A program made the position numbers and the translations under genes. Shown in pieces: positions 50,393-60,426 of a DNA stretch of 64,000 nucleotides. Numbering within the stretch: position 1 is the stretch's first letter; each line of letters begins with the position of its first letter. The notes under the pieces are model-generated. The model did no database searches. It saw only the letters and a list, made by a program, of their open reading frames with translations, and was not told the DNA's origin. Where the stretch lies: assembly GCF_014489415.1 (NCBI RefSeq), contig NZ_CP060822.1, forward strand, positions 1,907,501-1,971,500, read 5' to 3'. The stretch comes from Cylindrospermopsis curvispora GIHE-G1 (GTDB lineage: Bacteria; Cyanobacteriota; Cyanobacteriia; Cyanobacteriales; Nostocaceae).

Positions 50393-52018
50393 ATGACAAT
50401 TGAACTAAATGAAGAACTGAGTCAAGCAGTAGAGCAACGGCGCAATTTTGCTATTATTTCTCACCCAGATGCTGGTAAAACTACTCTGACAGAAAAACTA
50501 TTATTATATGGAGGTGCTATTCACGAAGCTGGGGCGGTTAAAGCTCGAAGAGACCAGCGTAAGGTGACTTCTGACTGGATGGCTATGGAACAACAAAGGG
50601 GTATTTCTATTACCTCTACAGTTTTGCAATTTGTCTATCATAGCTGTCAGATTAATTTGCTGGATACCCCTGGACACCAAGATTTTAGTGAGGACACTTA
50701 TAGAACTTTAGCAGCAGCTGATAATGCAGTGATGTTGATTGATGCTGCTAAAGGTCTAGAACCTCAAACTCGTAAACTTTTTGAAGTATGTAAATTAAGG
50801 GGCATTCCCATATTTACCTTTGTTAATAAACTTGACCGTCCCGGGAGAGAACCTCTGGAATTATTGGATGAAATTGAACAGGAACTAGGTTTACAGACAT
50901 ACGCCGTAAATTGGCCTATAGGTATGGGAGATAGATTTAAAGGGGTATTTGACCGTAACCATAACCAGATCCATCTATTTGAACGGAGCGCCCATGGAAG
51001 TAAAGAAGCTCGCAGCACAATGGTCAATCTGGGAGATGCTAAAATTCAGGAATTGTTAGATCAGGATCTTTACCACCAACTCAAGGATGAGTTAGAATTG
51101 CTGGAAGGTGCTGGCGAAAAACTGGATTTAGATTTAGTCCACCAGGGAAAAATGACCCCCGTATTTTTTGGCAGTGCTATGACCAATTTCGGGGTGGAGT
51201 TGTTTCTTAAGTGCTTTTTAGAATATGCACTCAAACCTGGAGATCATCAAAGCAGTGCAGGGAAAATTGCACCAACTTACCCAGAGTTTACGGGGTTTGT
51301 GTTTAAACTGCAAGCCAATATGGACCCTAAACATAGAGATAGAGTTGCTTTTGTCCGGGTTTGCACAGGCAAATTTGAAAAAGATATGACAGTCAATCAT
51401 GCTCGCACAGGTAAAGCAGTTCGTCTATCTCGACCTCAGAAACTTTTTGCCCAGGAAAGAGAATCTATAGATGTGGCTTATCCGGGTGATGTGATTGGGT
51501 TGAATAACCCTGGTGTGTTTGCTATTGGAGATACGATTTATACGGGACAAAAGCTAGAATATGAGGGAATTCCCTATTTTTCTCCAGAACTTTTTGCCAC
51601 CTTAAGAAATCCTAACCCATCAAAATTCAAGCAATTTCAAAAAGGTGTTTCTGAGTTAAGAGAAGAAGGTGCTGTACAAATTATGTATTCAACGGATGAA
51701 GCTAAACGAGATCCGATTTTGGCAGCAGTTGGTCAGTTACAGTTTGAGGTTGTTCAGTTCCGACTACAAAATGAGTATGGTGTGGAAACGATCCTTGACC
51801 TATTGCCATATACGGTAGCTCGATGGGTAGATGGTGGTTGGGATGCTTTGAATAAAGTAGGACGTTTATTTAATACTATTACGGTGAAGGATTCTATGGG
51901 AAGACCTGTTTTATTATTCCGTAACGAGTGGAACTGTCAACAATTACAAGGAGACCATCCGGAGTTAAAACTCAGCTCAATTGCACCAGTGTTCTCCGCT
52001 GGGCAACCTGTCGAATAA
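50393..52018 (+). CDS. prfC: peptide chain release factor 3
   Basis: GTPase that recycles RF1/RF2 from the ribosome after peptide release. The G motifs are intact: [39 protein letters not shown] and [18 protein letters not shown]. Domains II and III follow, with [12 protein letters not shown] near the end. At 541 residues it has the family length. The ATG start follows the acetyltransferase stop by 32 bases, so the two could be co-transcribed. Confidence 0.97.
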   Translation: MTIELNEELSQAVEQRRNFAIISHPDAGKTTLTEKLLLYGGAIHEAGAVKARRDQRKVTSDWMAMEQQRGISITSTVLQFVYHSCQINLLDTPGHQDFSEDTYRTLAAADNAVMLIDAAKGLEPQTRKLFEVCKLRGIPIFTFVNKLDRPGREPLELLDEIEQELGLQTYAVNWPIGMGDRFKGVFDRNHNQIHLFERSAHGSKEARSTMVNLGDAKIQELLDQDLYHQLKDELELLEGAGEKLDLDLVHQGKMTPVFFGSAMTNFGVELFLKCFLEYALKPGDHQSSAGKIAPTYPEFTGFVFKLQANMDPKHRDRVAFVRVCTGKFEKDMTVNHARTGKAVRLSRPQKLFAQERESIDVAYPGDVIGLNNPGVFAIGDTIYTGQKLEYEGIPYFSPELFATLRNPNPSKFKQFQKGVSELREEGAVQIMYSTDEAKRDPILAAVGQLQFEVVQFRLQNEYGVETILDLLPYTVARWVDGGWDALNKVGRLFNTITVKDSMGRPVLLFRNEWNCQQLQGDHPELKLSSIAPVFSAGQPVE

Positions 52019-52057
52019 TCCCCAGCGATCGCTCTTTTACTCTTTCCTACTCCTCCT

Positions 52058-54253
52058 ATGGTCCCATCCCAAAAGTCCTCTCTAGAGAAGGGTTTGTCTG
52101 CTCTTAAACAAGGCAGTTACTATGTGGCGATTAGTAATCTTGTACCTATTGTGAATAGACCAGACAATCATCATATTAAGTTACAGGCTCAAGTGGGTCT
52201 GGTTATGGCTTATGCACACACAGGGGAACTTTCTAAAGCGATCGCCGTGTGTCAGACGTTAATTGGTAATGATCATGCCCAACCAACTAATTCTCAAGTA
52301 CAACAATGGGCAAAGGTTGCTATTGAACATTTAATTAAACGGCAAAAAAAACAACAAGCTAAACAGTCTCGTTTAATTGCCCAGTATAATTTACAGAATA
52401 CCTATGATTTAGTAGATTCAAAACAAACCATATCTAATGAAGATTATGAAGATTCGGATCAGGTTGAGCGTACCAATACTAAATCAAATATTTGCACTGG
52501 TCCAGAAACAGCAAGTATTTATTGGCGACAGGCCAAACGGGCTAAAGTGTGGCAACCCTTGCGGAAGTACCACTTTATCCGGTTTGCAATTTCAGGACTG
52601 GTCACCACCATGGCCTTATTTTTTACTTGGCAAATTCTGATCAGCCTGATATTTATTTCAATGAATGAGGTCTTACATAAATTGCCTTATGTAGATCCAT
52701 TGCCTTTTTTATATGTAAACCCAACTTTATTGATTTTAACTAGCCTATTATTCCTGTTATTATTTATAATGTCTCCTTGGTTATTGGATGGATTACTGAC
52801 AAAATTCTATCACCAACAGCCATTTTCCAAGGAAGCTTTACACCGATACAGTCGGGAGTCTGTAAGGATTATCCAAAGAACCTGTCAACTGAGAAAGTTC
52901 CCCCTACCTCAACTAAAAATCCTACCCCTAACAGTACCAATTATATTTACTTATGGAAACCTACCTCAGACTGCGAGAATCGTGATCAGCCAAGGAATGC
53001 TAACACAACTAGCAGAGGATGAAATAGGGACAATTTATGCCTTGGCCCTAGGGCAAATTAACCCTTGGGGTTTGGGGATTACGTCTTTAGCTATGTTAAT
53101 CAGCCTACCATTTTACCTAATTTATCAGCAAACAGCCATCTGGTCAACTAAAAATCAAAATACATTATGGCACTGGGTTGCCACAGGGTTGGGTAGTGTG
53201 AGTTATGGAATCTGGAGTTTGTTGACCGCTACAACCTTCATTAATTCTCGCCTATGTTTAAAAAATAGCGATCGCCAGGCAGTAGAAATGACAGGAAATC
53301 CAAATGGACTAATTCGCGCCCTGTTAAAAACTACCATTGGCATAGCTAGGAACATTAAAAATCAACAACAGACGAGTTGGGAACTAGAAAGTTTAAATAT
53401 AGTTGCTCCTGTAGATTATAAGCACAGCTTTTTTTTAGGCAGTACTGCTGGTCAATTCACCTGGGAATCATTATTAATATGGGAAAACAATCAACCATAC
53501 CGTCAATGGTTTACACTAAATAATAGCCATCCCCTCCTGGGCGATCGCCTGGAAAATCTGTGTCAAATTGCTCGCCAGTGGTACTTAGATACAGAACTGC
53601 ACCCCATGAAACCAACTTCACCCCAGGTAAAAATGCAGTCATTCTTATTACAAATCGCCCCATTTTTAGGCATACCTATAGGTTTAGGAATGGGGGTAAT
53701 ACTATGGTTAACTTGGCAAATTGGTTATGGGTTGGAGCTATTTCACCTAAAATGGATTTATGATGGGTGGTCTTTTTTGGTAGGATTTTTAATGATTGGA
53801 TTTAGTATGGGCACAATTGTGAGGTTAAACGCCTTATTTCCGGGGATTAAACCCGACAACCTAAACGGTGAAAAACAGGTGCTAAAATTCCTAACTAACC
53901 CTGCAGTTCTACCAATTAATAGTCTCAACATCCGGATCTCCGGTAGACTTTTAGGTAAGGGGGGTTCTGGTAACTGTCTAGGCCAGGATCTAATTTTGGA
54001 ATCGGAAATTGGTTTAATCAAATTACACCATACATGGTTCCCCACCTGGCAAAAACTGATGGGACAACAGATTACCCTAACGGGTTGGTTACGACGGGGA
54101 GCTACACCCTGGGTTGATATTCACAGTTTAGAAACCATAAATGGTAAGATTATCTATGGTCATCACCCTATGTGGTCAACAGTTATAGCACTGATTGCCC
54201 AGTTCTGGGGTGCTTATATTCTATTAATGGAACCTGTTGTCGGTAGATTTTGA
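52058..54253 (+). CDS. M48-like membrane protein lacking the zinc site
   Basis: A 731-residue protein. Residues 1-95 are a TPR-like helical region (LEKGLSALKQGSYYVAISNL). Helices lie near 175-200 and 218-240. Next comes a segment shaped like M48/HtpX proteases (ARIVISQGMLTQLAEDEIG). Where HELGH is expected it has LALGQ at 329-333, and where ENEADR is expected it has KNSDRQA (VEMTGNPNGLIRALLK follows). So all the zinc ligands seem lost. A C-terminal domain (600-731, GQQITLTGWLRRGATPWVDI) may be OB-like. It is likely non-catalytic, and its role is unknown. Confidence 0.75.
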   Translation: MVPSQKSSLEKGLSALKQGSYYVAISNLVPIVNRPDNHHIKLQAQVGLVMAYAHTGELSKAIAVCQTLIGNDHAQPTNSQVQQWAKVAIEHLIKRQKKQQAKQSRLIAQYNLQNTYDLVDSKQTISNEDYEDSDQVERTNTKSNICTGPETASIYWRQAKRAKVWQPLRKYHFIRFAISGLVTTMALFFTWQILISLIFISMNEVLHKLPYVDPLPFLYVNPTLLILTSLLFLLLFIMSPWLLDGLLTKFYHQQPFSKEALHRYSRESVRIIQRTCQLRKFPLPQLKILPLTVPIIFTYGNLPQTARIVISQGMLTQLAEDEIGTIYALALGQINPWGLGITSLAMLISLPFYLIYQQTAIWSTKNQNTLWHWVATGLGSVSYGIWSLLTATTFINSRLCLKNSDRQAVEMTGNPNGLIRALLKTTIGIARNIKNQQQTSWELESLNIVAPVDYKHSFFLGSTAGQFTWESLLIWENNQPYRQWFTLNNSHPLLGDRLENLCQIARQWYLDTELHPMKPTSPQVKMQSFLLQIAPFLGIPIGLGMGVILWLTWQIGYGLELFHLKWIYDGWSFLVGFLMIGFSMGTIVRLNALFPGIKPDNLNGEKQVLKFLTNPAVLPINSLNIRISGRLLGKGGSGNCLGQDLILESEIGLIKLHHTWFPTWQKLMGQQITLTGWLRRGATPWVDIHSLETINGKIIYGHHPMWSTVIALIAQFWGAYILLMEPVVGRF

Positions 54254-54276
54254 AAACTTTGGAAGATTGCACGCCA

Positions 54277-54615
54277 ATGACCAATCACAAACAAAACCAA
54301 GAAGACTTAAAAGATTTTCAGTGGCAGAAAGTCAAAGCTGCTAATGGAGTCATGAAAGGTGATTATAATCGGCAACAATTTGATTTAGAACCCAACTCAG
54401 AATTTAGTTTAGGGATGAGATTAGGAATAGGTGGGAAATATTTGCCACCAAGCCATCACAAGAAAACCCCAACCATGATGTGGAAGATATTAAAAGTCCT
54501 CCAAGTTTTAGAGATTTTCAAAGTATTCCTGACGGCTTTTGGCCAAGGGTTAAGGGGTGTTATAGTCATCCTTAGTAGGGCGTTTCGCGCCTATGGAACA
54601 AACAGCATGAGTTAA
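54277..54615 (+). CDS. hypothetical protein with C-terminal amphipathic/membrane helix
   Basis: A 112-residue protein. The N-terminal half is hydrophilic (FQWQKVKAANGVMKGDYNRQ, LGMRLGIGGKYLPP). The C-terminal half has basic and hydrophobic residues that could form a membrane-associated helix (VLQVLEIFKVFLTAFGQGL). The frame opens at a TTG at 54250 overlapping the previous stop, but the ATG at 54277 with GGAAG upstream looks better. No family is recognised. It follows the M48-like gene by 23 bases and is probably co-transcribed with it. Confidence 0.6.
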   Translation: MTNHKQNQEDLKDFQWQKVKAANGVMKGDYNRQQFDLEPNSEFSLGMRLGIGGKYLPPSHHKKTPTMMWKILKVLQVLEIFKVFLTAFGQGLRGVIVILSRAFRAYGTNSMS

Positions 54616-54818
54616 TTGTGTAATCTGTGTAATATGTGATATATTGACCATATATTCAGCATGTATTCATGTCGTTTGAAACTATAGTTTAACAGATGGG
54701 ATTAAAAAAATTGGTTTGTGGCGATTTTATTAGTAGCATTTATATAAGAGCCTATGTAAGAGCCAAAAGTCAATGTTTTTCTTTTCTCACTTTCATGTAA
54801 ACCTCGGAGGAAAAAGTC

Positions 54819-55313
54819 ATGTCCGTTCGTCTGTATATAGGTAATTTGCCCAAAGAAGAAATTGACCGTCAAGAGTTGCAAGCTGTATTTGCTGCTGAGG
54901 GTGATGCGGTTACTACCAAACTAATAAAAGACAGAAAAACAGGTAAGTGTCGTGGTTTTGGGTTCTTGACAGTTAACAATGACGACCAAGCAGACCAAAT
55001 TATCGAAAAATATAATGGTCAACTGTTCAAGGATACGGCCATTAAACTAGAAAAAGCATTACCCAGAACAAAAGGTGAAGAGGGTGAGGAGCAGCAGACC
55101 CCCAAACCAGTTCTACAATCTTCTAGTACACCAGCTCCAGTTCCCAGCACCAACAAACAGGGTCGTCGTGAAAAAAGTTCCAAAAAATCCAAGCGTGGTG
55201 GGTCACCTGTGGAAAGCACAACATCAGTTGATACGGATGCAATTCGTCCCGATCCCCGCTGGGCTGAACAGCTAACAAAAATCAAGCAGATGTTAACCGC
55301 CACTGCTCCATAA
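54819..55313 (+). CDS. RNA-binding protein with RRM domain (Rbp type)
   Basis: A 164-residue cyanobacterial RRM protein. RNP2 is LYIGNL near residues 5-10, and RNP1 is KCRGFGFL near 44-51. After residue 85 comes a low-complexity tail rich in Pro, Ser and Lys. Family members are often cold-induced, and some help target photosynthetic mRNAs to thylakoids. A strong ribosome-binding site, GGAGGAA, is eight bases from the ATG. The 200-base leader (54616-54818) is A/T-rich and may carry regulation, but I see no defined element. Confidence 0.92.
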   Translation: MSVRLYIGNLPKEEIDRQELQAVFAAEGDAVTTKLIKDRKTGKCRGFGFLTVNNDDQADQIIEKYNGQLFKDTAIKLEKALPRTKGEEGEEQQTPKPVLQSSSTPAPVPSTNKQGRREKSSKKSKRGGSPVESTTSVDTDAIRPDPRWAEQLTKIKQMLTATAP

Positions 55314-55840
55314 ACCGGTCCTTGGGGAGTGGGGTAAGTTAATCAAGTCCATGCAATAACTAGTATTTGTATGGGCTAGTTTTGTCTTTAGCCATGTAAA
55401 TAGATGTAAATTATGGCGGAATGGGGATTACTTGCTGGTAAGATTTACTAAATTAGTATTTTATGTAACAGAATTTTGTTATTTTTTTTTATACGATTAT
55501 ATTTCAGGTCTGTTTTTAAAAATTGTCTAACTAAAAATTGCCAAACCAAAAAAATAAAACTGTTTAGGTTTTATTGGTTAACCTCAACTTAACTTTTGCT
55601 TAACCAAAGGGAAGTTATAACATAAGCTAAATACATGATTTAATCGAAGCCACAGGAGGTTTTTACCATAGATAAAAAAACTGCTGATGATAATAAAATC
55701 AATCATCATAGAAAGATAATAATCGGTTAAAATGTGATTTTTGTATTAGGATAAACAAAGAAGACCAACTTTTAAAATTCAGGTCAACCTGGATGGCATA
55801 CCATACTACCCTGTGATAACTAGCAACACACCAAGTATCT
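55314..55840 (+). other. intergenic region with an ATA-initiated short frame
   Basis: About 527 bases between the RRM and glycosyltransferase genes. A weak terminator-like stem (AACTAG 55358-55363 / CTAGTT 55376-55381, then TTGTCTTT) ends the RRM unit. At 55654-55660 a perfect AGGAGGT is followed by an open frame that begins with ATA at 55668 and reads DKKTADDNKINHHRKIIIG to a stop at 55728-55730. No standard start codon is available. The rest is AT-rich with no gene I can support. Confidence 0.5.
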
Positions 55841-57124
55841 ATGAACTCTACAACTAATAAAAGGATTGCCCTGATTTCCGTCCACGGTGATCCGGCTATA
55901 GAAATTGGCAAAGAAGAGGCCGGGGGACAAAATGTTTATGTTCGCCAGGTAGGTGAAGCACTATCCCAGTTAGGATGGCAAGTTGACATGTTCAGTCGGA
56001 AAGTCAGTCCTGACCAGGAGAATATTGTGCAACATAATTCCCATTGTCGAACAATTAGATTGACAGCAGGACCGGTGGAATTTGTTTCCAGAGACAATGG
56101 TTTTCAGTATTTACGAGAATTTGTGGAACAGCTATTAAAGTTTCAGAAAGAAAGCGGTTTTAAATATGAACTAGTTCACACCAACTACTGGCTATCCAGC
56201 TGGGTGGGATTGCAATTGAGACAGATTCAAGGGACTAAACAGATTCATACATATCATTCCCTAGGAGTAGTCAAATATAACACCATAGAAAACATTCCAC
56301 CCATTGCCAATCAAAGGTTGGCAGTAGAAAAAGAGGTGTTGGAAAAAGGGGAAGTGATTATAGCCACCAGTCCCCAAGAAGAAGAACAAATGAGAACTTT
56401 GATCAGTGGGAAAGGTAACATTACAGTTATTCCCTGTGGTACAAATGTTCGCCGATTTAGTTGCGTGGATAGGGGGGTGGCTAGAGATAAATTAGGCATT
56501 GACAAGAACGCCAAGGTTGTGCTCTATGTGGGGAGATTTGACCCTCGCAAAGGGATAGAAACCCTAGTTCGCGCAGTGCGGGAGTCAAGGTTTTTTGGAG
56601 ACCAAAACCTGAAACTGATTATTGGTGGTGGGAGTACACCAGGTAATAGCGACGGGAAAGAACGCGATCGCATTGAGGGAATTGTCCGGGAACTAGGAAT
56701 GGTGGAATGTACACTTTTTCCCGGTTTGTTAAAAAGGGACATACTACCCTATTACTACGCTGCAGCTGATGTTTGTGTCATACCCAGTCATTATGAACCC
56801 TTTGGGCTAGTAGCATTGGAATCCATGGCATGTGGTACACCAGTGGTGGCTAGTGACGTGGGAGGACTGCAATTTACCGTAGTAAATGAGAACACAGGTT
56901 TGTTGGCCCCCGTTCAAGACGTAACAGCTTTTAGCTATGCCATTGATAGGATTATTGGTAATCCTCAATGGCGAGATAAATTAGGTTTAGCTGGTAGTAA
57001 GAGAGTTGTAGAAAAGTTTAGTTGGGAGGGTGTGGCCAGTCAACTAAACACAGTTTACACTCAGATGTTAGATAGGTTAAGCTTCTCCGGTCTAAAGACA
57101 CGGAGATTTCTGAAGAGTCCATAA
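55841..57124 (+). CDS. GT4-family glycosyltransferase, sucrose-phosphate-synthase-like
   Basis: A 427-residue GT-B enzyme. The N-terminal domain shows ALISVHGDPAIEIGKEEAGG and the motif QNVYVRQVGEAL, typical of cyanobacterial sucrose-phosphate synthases and other UDP/ADP-glucose users. The C-terminal nucleotide-sugar domain has VLYVGRFDPRKGIETLVRA and the EX7E motif in EPFGLVALESMACG. There is no phosphatase domain. Normal homology should end near TQMLDR. The last 15 residues (LSFSGLKTRRFLKSP) are encoded by the end of an IS200-type remnant. The substrate is not proven. Confidence 0.88.
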   Translation: MNSTTNKRIALISVHGDPAIEIGKEEAGGQNVYVRQVGEALSQLGWQVDMFSRKVSPDQENIVQHNSHCRTIRLTAGPVEFVSRDNGFQYLREFVEQLLKFQKESGFKYELVHTNYWLSSWVGLQLRQIQGTKQIHTYHSLGVVKYNTIENIPPIANQRLAVEKEVLEKGEVIIATSPQEEEQMRTLISGKGNITVIPCGTNVRRFSCVDRGVARDKLGIDKNAKVVLYVGRFDPRKGIETLVRAVRESRFFGDQNLKLIIGGGSTPGNSDGKERDRIEGIVRELGMVECTLFPGLLKRDILPYYYAAADVCVIPSHYEPFGLVALESMACGTPVVASDVGGLQFTVVNENTGLLAPVQDVTAFSYAIDRIIGNPQWRDKLGLAGSKRVVEKFSWEGVASQLNTVYTQMLDRLSFSGLKTRRFLKSP

Positions 57125-57340
57125 ACGAACTTTCTGAGGCTGGCTTAAACAGCCTCTACTGATTCCGCTAAGATCAATTCCTAGCATCACCGCTACTTTA
57201 AATTGATTTCGAAAGTATAGCCTCAGATAAGACTTACTTGTCAATAGCAGCCACAAAATAACATAAAGACAACACTGGAATATTGAAGAACCGCATCACG
57301 GTTAAATATCAAGGCGAATAAATTCGCCGTTGGCACTTCC
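57076..57340 (+). mobile_element. 265-bp MITE derived from the same IS200/IS605 element
   Basis: In reverse orientation it carries both ends of the element at 33748-34290: the GTTAAGCTTCTCCGG end with hairpin GAGGCTG/CAGCCTC, and the TTCGCC/GGCGAA hairpin before GGCACTTCC. Nearly all of tnpA is deleted, leaving only its flanking bits. It also has about 38 bases near 57200-57240 (AGTATAGCCTCAGATAAGAC region) that are missing from the longer copy, so neither derives directly from the other. It could only move if a transposase acts in trans. Confidence 0.85.
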
Positions 57341-57343
57341 TGT

Positions 57344-58876
57344 CTAAAGCCAAGTGGCTTCCGTGCCTTTCGGCGATTTTCTTGTGATTATCGGTTCACA
57401 TAACACATCCCTTGTGAAACTACCATGTAGTGCATGGGGAATATGATGCTTTAAATGTAATTTAGCTATTGTTCCCTTTTCTAGGTCATTAGCATCTAAA
57501 ATTACTATGTATGAACGGTGATATTCTGCATTATAAACCAAGCCCACAATCCATCCTGCATCTTCTTGTTGACCATGGGGATGGGGAATAAAGATTGGCT
57601 CACCCATGAAACCCCTGGGTGCAGCACTCCAAATCTGTTGTTTCCCCAATTCTAAATCAATTTTTAAAATGGCTTGTAAAGGAGCATTTCCCCGGGGATT
57701 ATGAGCGACACTCATGTATAAATAACGGTAGGGTCTGCCTACGTGATCCGGATGAATGGCAGGAAATTCACAGGCGCGATCATTTATTAATTTGGCTGTC
57801 ACTTTTTCTTGCAGTAAATCTAGCTCAAATCTCCATAATTTTCCAGGGGCGATCGCATCAAAGTTTGTTTGTCGGTAATCTTGATTGCTGTCAATGTCTG
57901 TTAAGGCTAAGGAATCATAGCAGATAGAATCAACAATAATTTTATTGTCTATTTCAAAACCATTAGCATGGTGAAAAATAAACCCAGCTGTGGTTTCTAA
58001 AACCTTTACTCCCGAACATACCATGGGACTATGCTGACGGGGAATGAGAATAATTTTGGTAGGGAGATTTTTTTCTGGTTTAATACATTGTGCTGCACCA
58101 ACCTTTCCTAAGGCAAAAGGAATGGGGTTAAAACTGAGGGGGTTTTGGAAGAATATACAGTAATTTTCGGTAATAACAAAATCATGAATGAAGCAAAAAC
58201 CATCAATTCTATGATTTTGCTTACTTACCACTTCAGCATCTTGATTGAGTTCAAAAATTGTAATCTTTGTTTTTATTCCTGGTTCAATGGCAAAGTTAAC
58301 TAGTTTGCCCTGGGGATCTACCCGGGGATGGGCACTGAAAGCTTCTCCCGATGATAAACCATGATTAAAATATTCTTTGCCCAAGGTTTCTAAGGTGTAA
58401 GGATTTAATGAATAAGGTTCCGCTGCTTCCCACAATGCCAGTAGTTTTTTACCCCAGTAAATAACATTTGTATTAGCAATATTCTTGGTTTTAAAGTCCA
58501 GTATATTAGCCAACCAACCACCAGGTTTTTGAGTCCCAAACACTCCACGATAAAGAATTCTACCCGCTTTCTTTTCTGCTAAATAACCCTCAGTCTGTAC
58601 AAATCGGTTTCGGAAGTGGGCTCGACCTTCACTAAATATAATTTGACTAATCATCCCATCACCATCAAAGGGATGATGTATTCTTTGTCCGTTGATATCT
58701 AATAACCCAGGACCATTTCTAAAAACTGTGCCTTCCAGCTCCTTGGGTATTTCACCTTCTATATCGTCAATCCAATAGTCATACTCTTCTTTCAGGGACT
58801 CATATCCCTGTTGCCAATCTTCACGAGTATAGGATTTTTCTAAATTTTGCTGATTACGTAGATCTATAGATTGCAT
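57344..58876 (-). CDS. carotenoid oxygenase (RPE65 family)
   Basis: Non-heme iron enzyme that cleaves carotenoids or apocarotenoids. The four iron-ligand histidines are visible in SAHPRVDPQGK, FCFIHDFVIT, FIFHHANGFE and HIPHALHGSF. The N-terminal FRNGPGLLDINGQRIHHPFDGDG is characteristic. At 510 residues it is full length. The substrate may be a C30 or C40 carotenoid, but this cannot be read from the sequence. It shares the strand with the BT1 transporter 67 bases upstream. Its stop lies three bases from the MITE. Confidence 0.92.
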   Translation of the reverse strand: MQSIDLRNQQNLEKSYTREDWQQGYESLKEEYDYWIDDIEGEIPKELEGTVFRNGPGLLDINGQRIHHPFDGDGMISQIIFSEGRAHFRNRFVQTEGYLAEKKAGRILYRGVFGTQKPGGWLANILDFKTKNIANTNVIYWGKKLLALWEAAEPYSLNPYTLETLGKEYFNHGLSSGEAFSAHPRVDPQGKLVNFAIEPGIKTKITIFELNQDAEVVSKQNHRIDGFCFIHDFVITENYCIFFQNPLSFNPIPFALGKVGAAQCIKPEKNLPTKIILIPRQHSPMVCSGVKVLETTAGFIFHHANGFEIDNKIIVDSICYDSLALTDIDSNQDYRQTNFDAIAPGKLWRFELDLLQEKVTAKLINDRACEFPAIHPDHVGRPYRYLYMSVAHNPRGNAPLQAILKIDLELGKQQIWSAAPRGFMGEPIFIPHPHGQQEDAGWIVGLVYNAEYHRSYIVILDANDLEKGTIAKLHLKHHIPHALHGSFTRDVLCEPIITRKSPKGTEATWL

Positions 58877-58943
58877 GTTTTTATTAATTGATATTAAGTT
58901 TCACCTACTATTGTAACACCGGTAGGACTAATTTGGGAAAAAC

Positions 58944-60299
58944 CTATTTGGCAACTCCATATTCCATTTCCTCCTTACCGGGCAAAAGTTTGACAAATAA
59001 CATTGGTAGTAGGGCAATCAAGTTAGTTATTACCAGTAGCAGCCACAAACTGTCAAAATTGCTCTCTGTTATTCCTAACCAGTACATAATTAAAGCTCCG
59101 GATTCTCTGGAAACTAATCCACCTAGGTTAAATACTGACATCAATACTGCAAAGAGTGTTGCTTCTATTCCCAGGGGACAAATTCTAGCTGCTAATATCA
59201 TAGTAGGCATAAATGCAATTTGTCCCATGGCTGCAATAATTAAGCTATCTCCCAAACTAAACCATCTATCATTTATCCCTAAAGCTCTATTGGTATGTGT
59301 AATTAAAATTAACATAGTCATTCTTAATAATATAGATATAAGAATACTCCAGGTAAAAATATTTTGAAATGGAACGTTTTTAAGAAATCGCTGGAAAATC
59401 CAAATACCAACTAAAGAAGCTAAACTAGTAAACAAATGTATCCTACCTAAAAACTCGGGTTGGAAATGCAGCTCGTTGGTAAAGAAGTAGAAATAAGCTG
59501 ATTCTCCACTGGGAGTACATTGCCAGATAAAAATAAATAGGGTTGGTAGTAAAACTGCCCTAGTGCGAAAAGCTTGTAGAAGTTGATTAGTCTGAGTTCT
59601 AATACTCACTGACTTACTACTATCTTGCTGTGAGTCTTCTTGATAAACCGATGTTTCGGCAATAAACCAGGCAACCACGGAGATAAGCAAGGGGAATAAA
59701 GCAGTAATTAAAAATACTGTCTTTGTGGTAAAATACTCTAATACTAGTCCGCTAAAATAAGCTGTTAAGAAACTGCCCAAGGCAGTGGCTCCCCAACACA
59801 GGGATTGGAGAGAACCAGCCTTGGCCTGAGATTCTAACCTGGCACGTTCAACAACCAAGGAATCAACTATCACATCGCTGACAGCAATAGCTAAAGAAGA
59901 TAAGGTGACTGTTATTGTTGCTTTCCAGCTGCTATCTACTAATGTTGCCAAGGCTAACCAACTAGCAGCACCTAGAATCCCAGATAGGACTAGATAGGGA
60001 CGACGACGGTAGCCAAATATGGGAAAAGTATCAGAAACAAAGCCAAATAATGGTTTAATCATCCAAGGTAGAGTAACTATACCTAGAATGGCTGAAACTT
60101 CTACCGGACTTAGCTGTAATTCATCCTTGAGGAAAAAACTCACTGAAAGACGAGACAATCCCAAGGCGCCCTGGACAAGATAGACTGCTAGAATAGCAAT
60201 TAGTTCTGGCCCGGGTTTATGTCCTAAAAAAATCTTCTCGGTGATTGAATTATTAATTGATTCTTTAAGCTTGGAAAGGCCAGAAGAGTTAATCAGCAT
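58944..60299 (-). CDS. BT1-family (folate/biopterin-type) MFS transporter
   Basis: A 451-residue membrane protein with about twelve helices. The N-terminal helix group has PELIAILAVYLVQGALGLSR, then LQLSPVEVSAILGIVTLPWM and the loop FGFVSDTFPIFGYRRRPYLV, typical of BT1 carriers. Cyanobacterial members have been shown to transport folates, but the substrate here is inferred from family alone. It lies upstream of the carotenoid oxygenase on the same strand and could form an operon with it. Confidence 0.88.
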   Translation of the reverse strand: MLINSSGLSKLKESINNSITEKIFLGHKPGPELIAILAVYLVQGALGLSRLSVSFFLKDELQLSPVEVSAILGIVTLPWMIKPLFGFVSDTFPIFGYRRRPYLVLSGILGAASWLALATLVDSSWKATITVTLSSLAIAVSDVIVDSLVVERARLESQAKAGSLQSLCWGATALGSFLTAYFSGLVLEYFTTKTVFLITALFPLLISVVAWFIAETSVYQEDSQQDSSKSVSIRTQTNQLLQAFRTRAVLLPTLFIFIWQCTPSGESAYFYFFTNELHFQPEFLGRIHLFTSLASLVGIWIFQRFLKNVPFQNIFTWSILISILLRMTMLILITHTNRALGINDRWFSLGDSLIIAAMGQIAFMPTMILAARICPLGIEATLFAVLMSVFNLGGLVSRESGALIMYWLGITESNFDSLWLLLVITNLIALLPMLFVKLLPGKEEMEYGVAK

Positions 60300-60426
60300 G
60301 TGATCAGATAGTGTTAAGTTTTGTAAAAATTTAGATCCATATTATATGATACCTTCTGTATCCCGATTTGCCTTTTTGGCAACAATATAGCCTTAGCCAT
60401 CATATCTACAGGGTTTTAGCCAGCTA

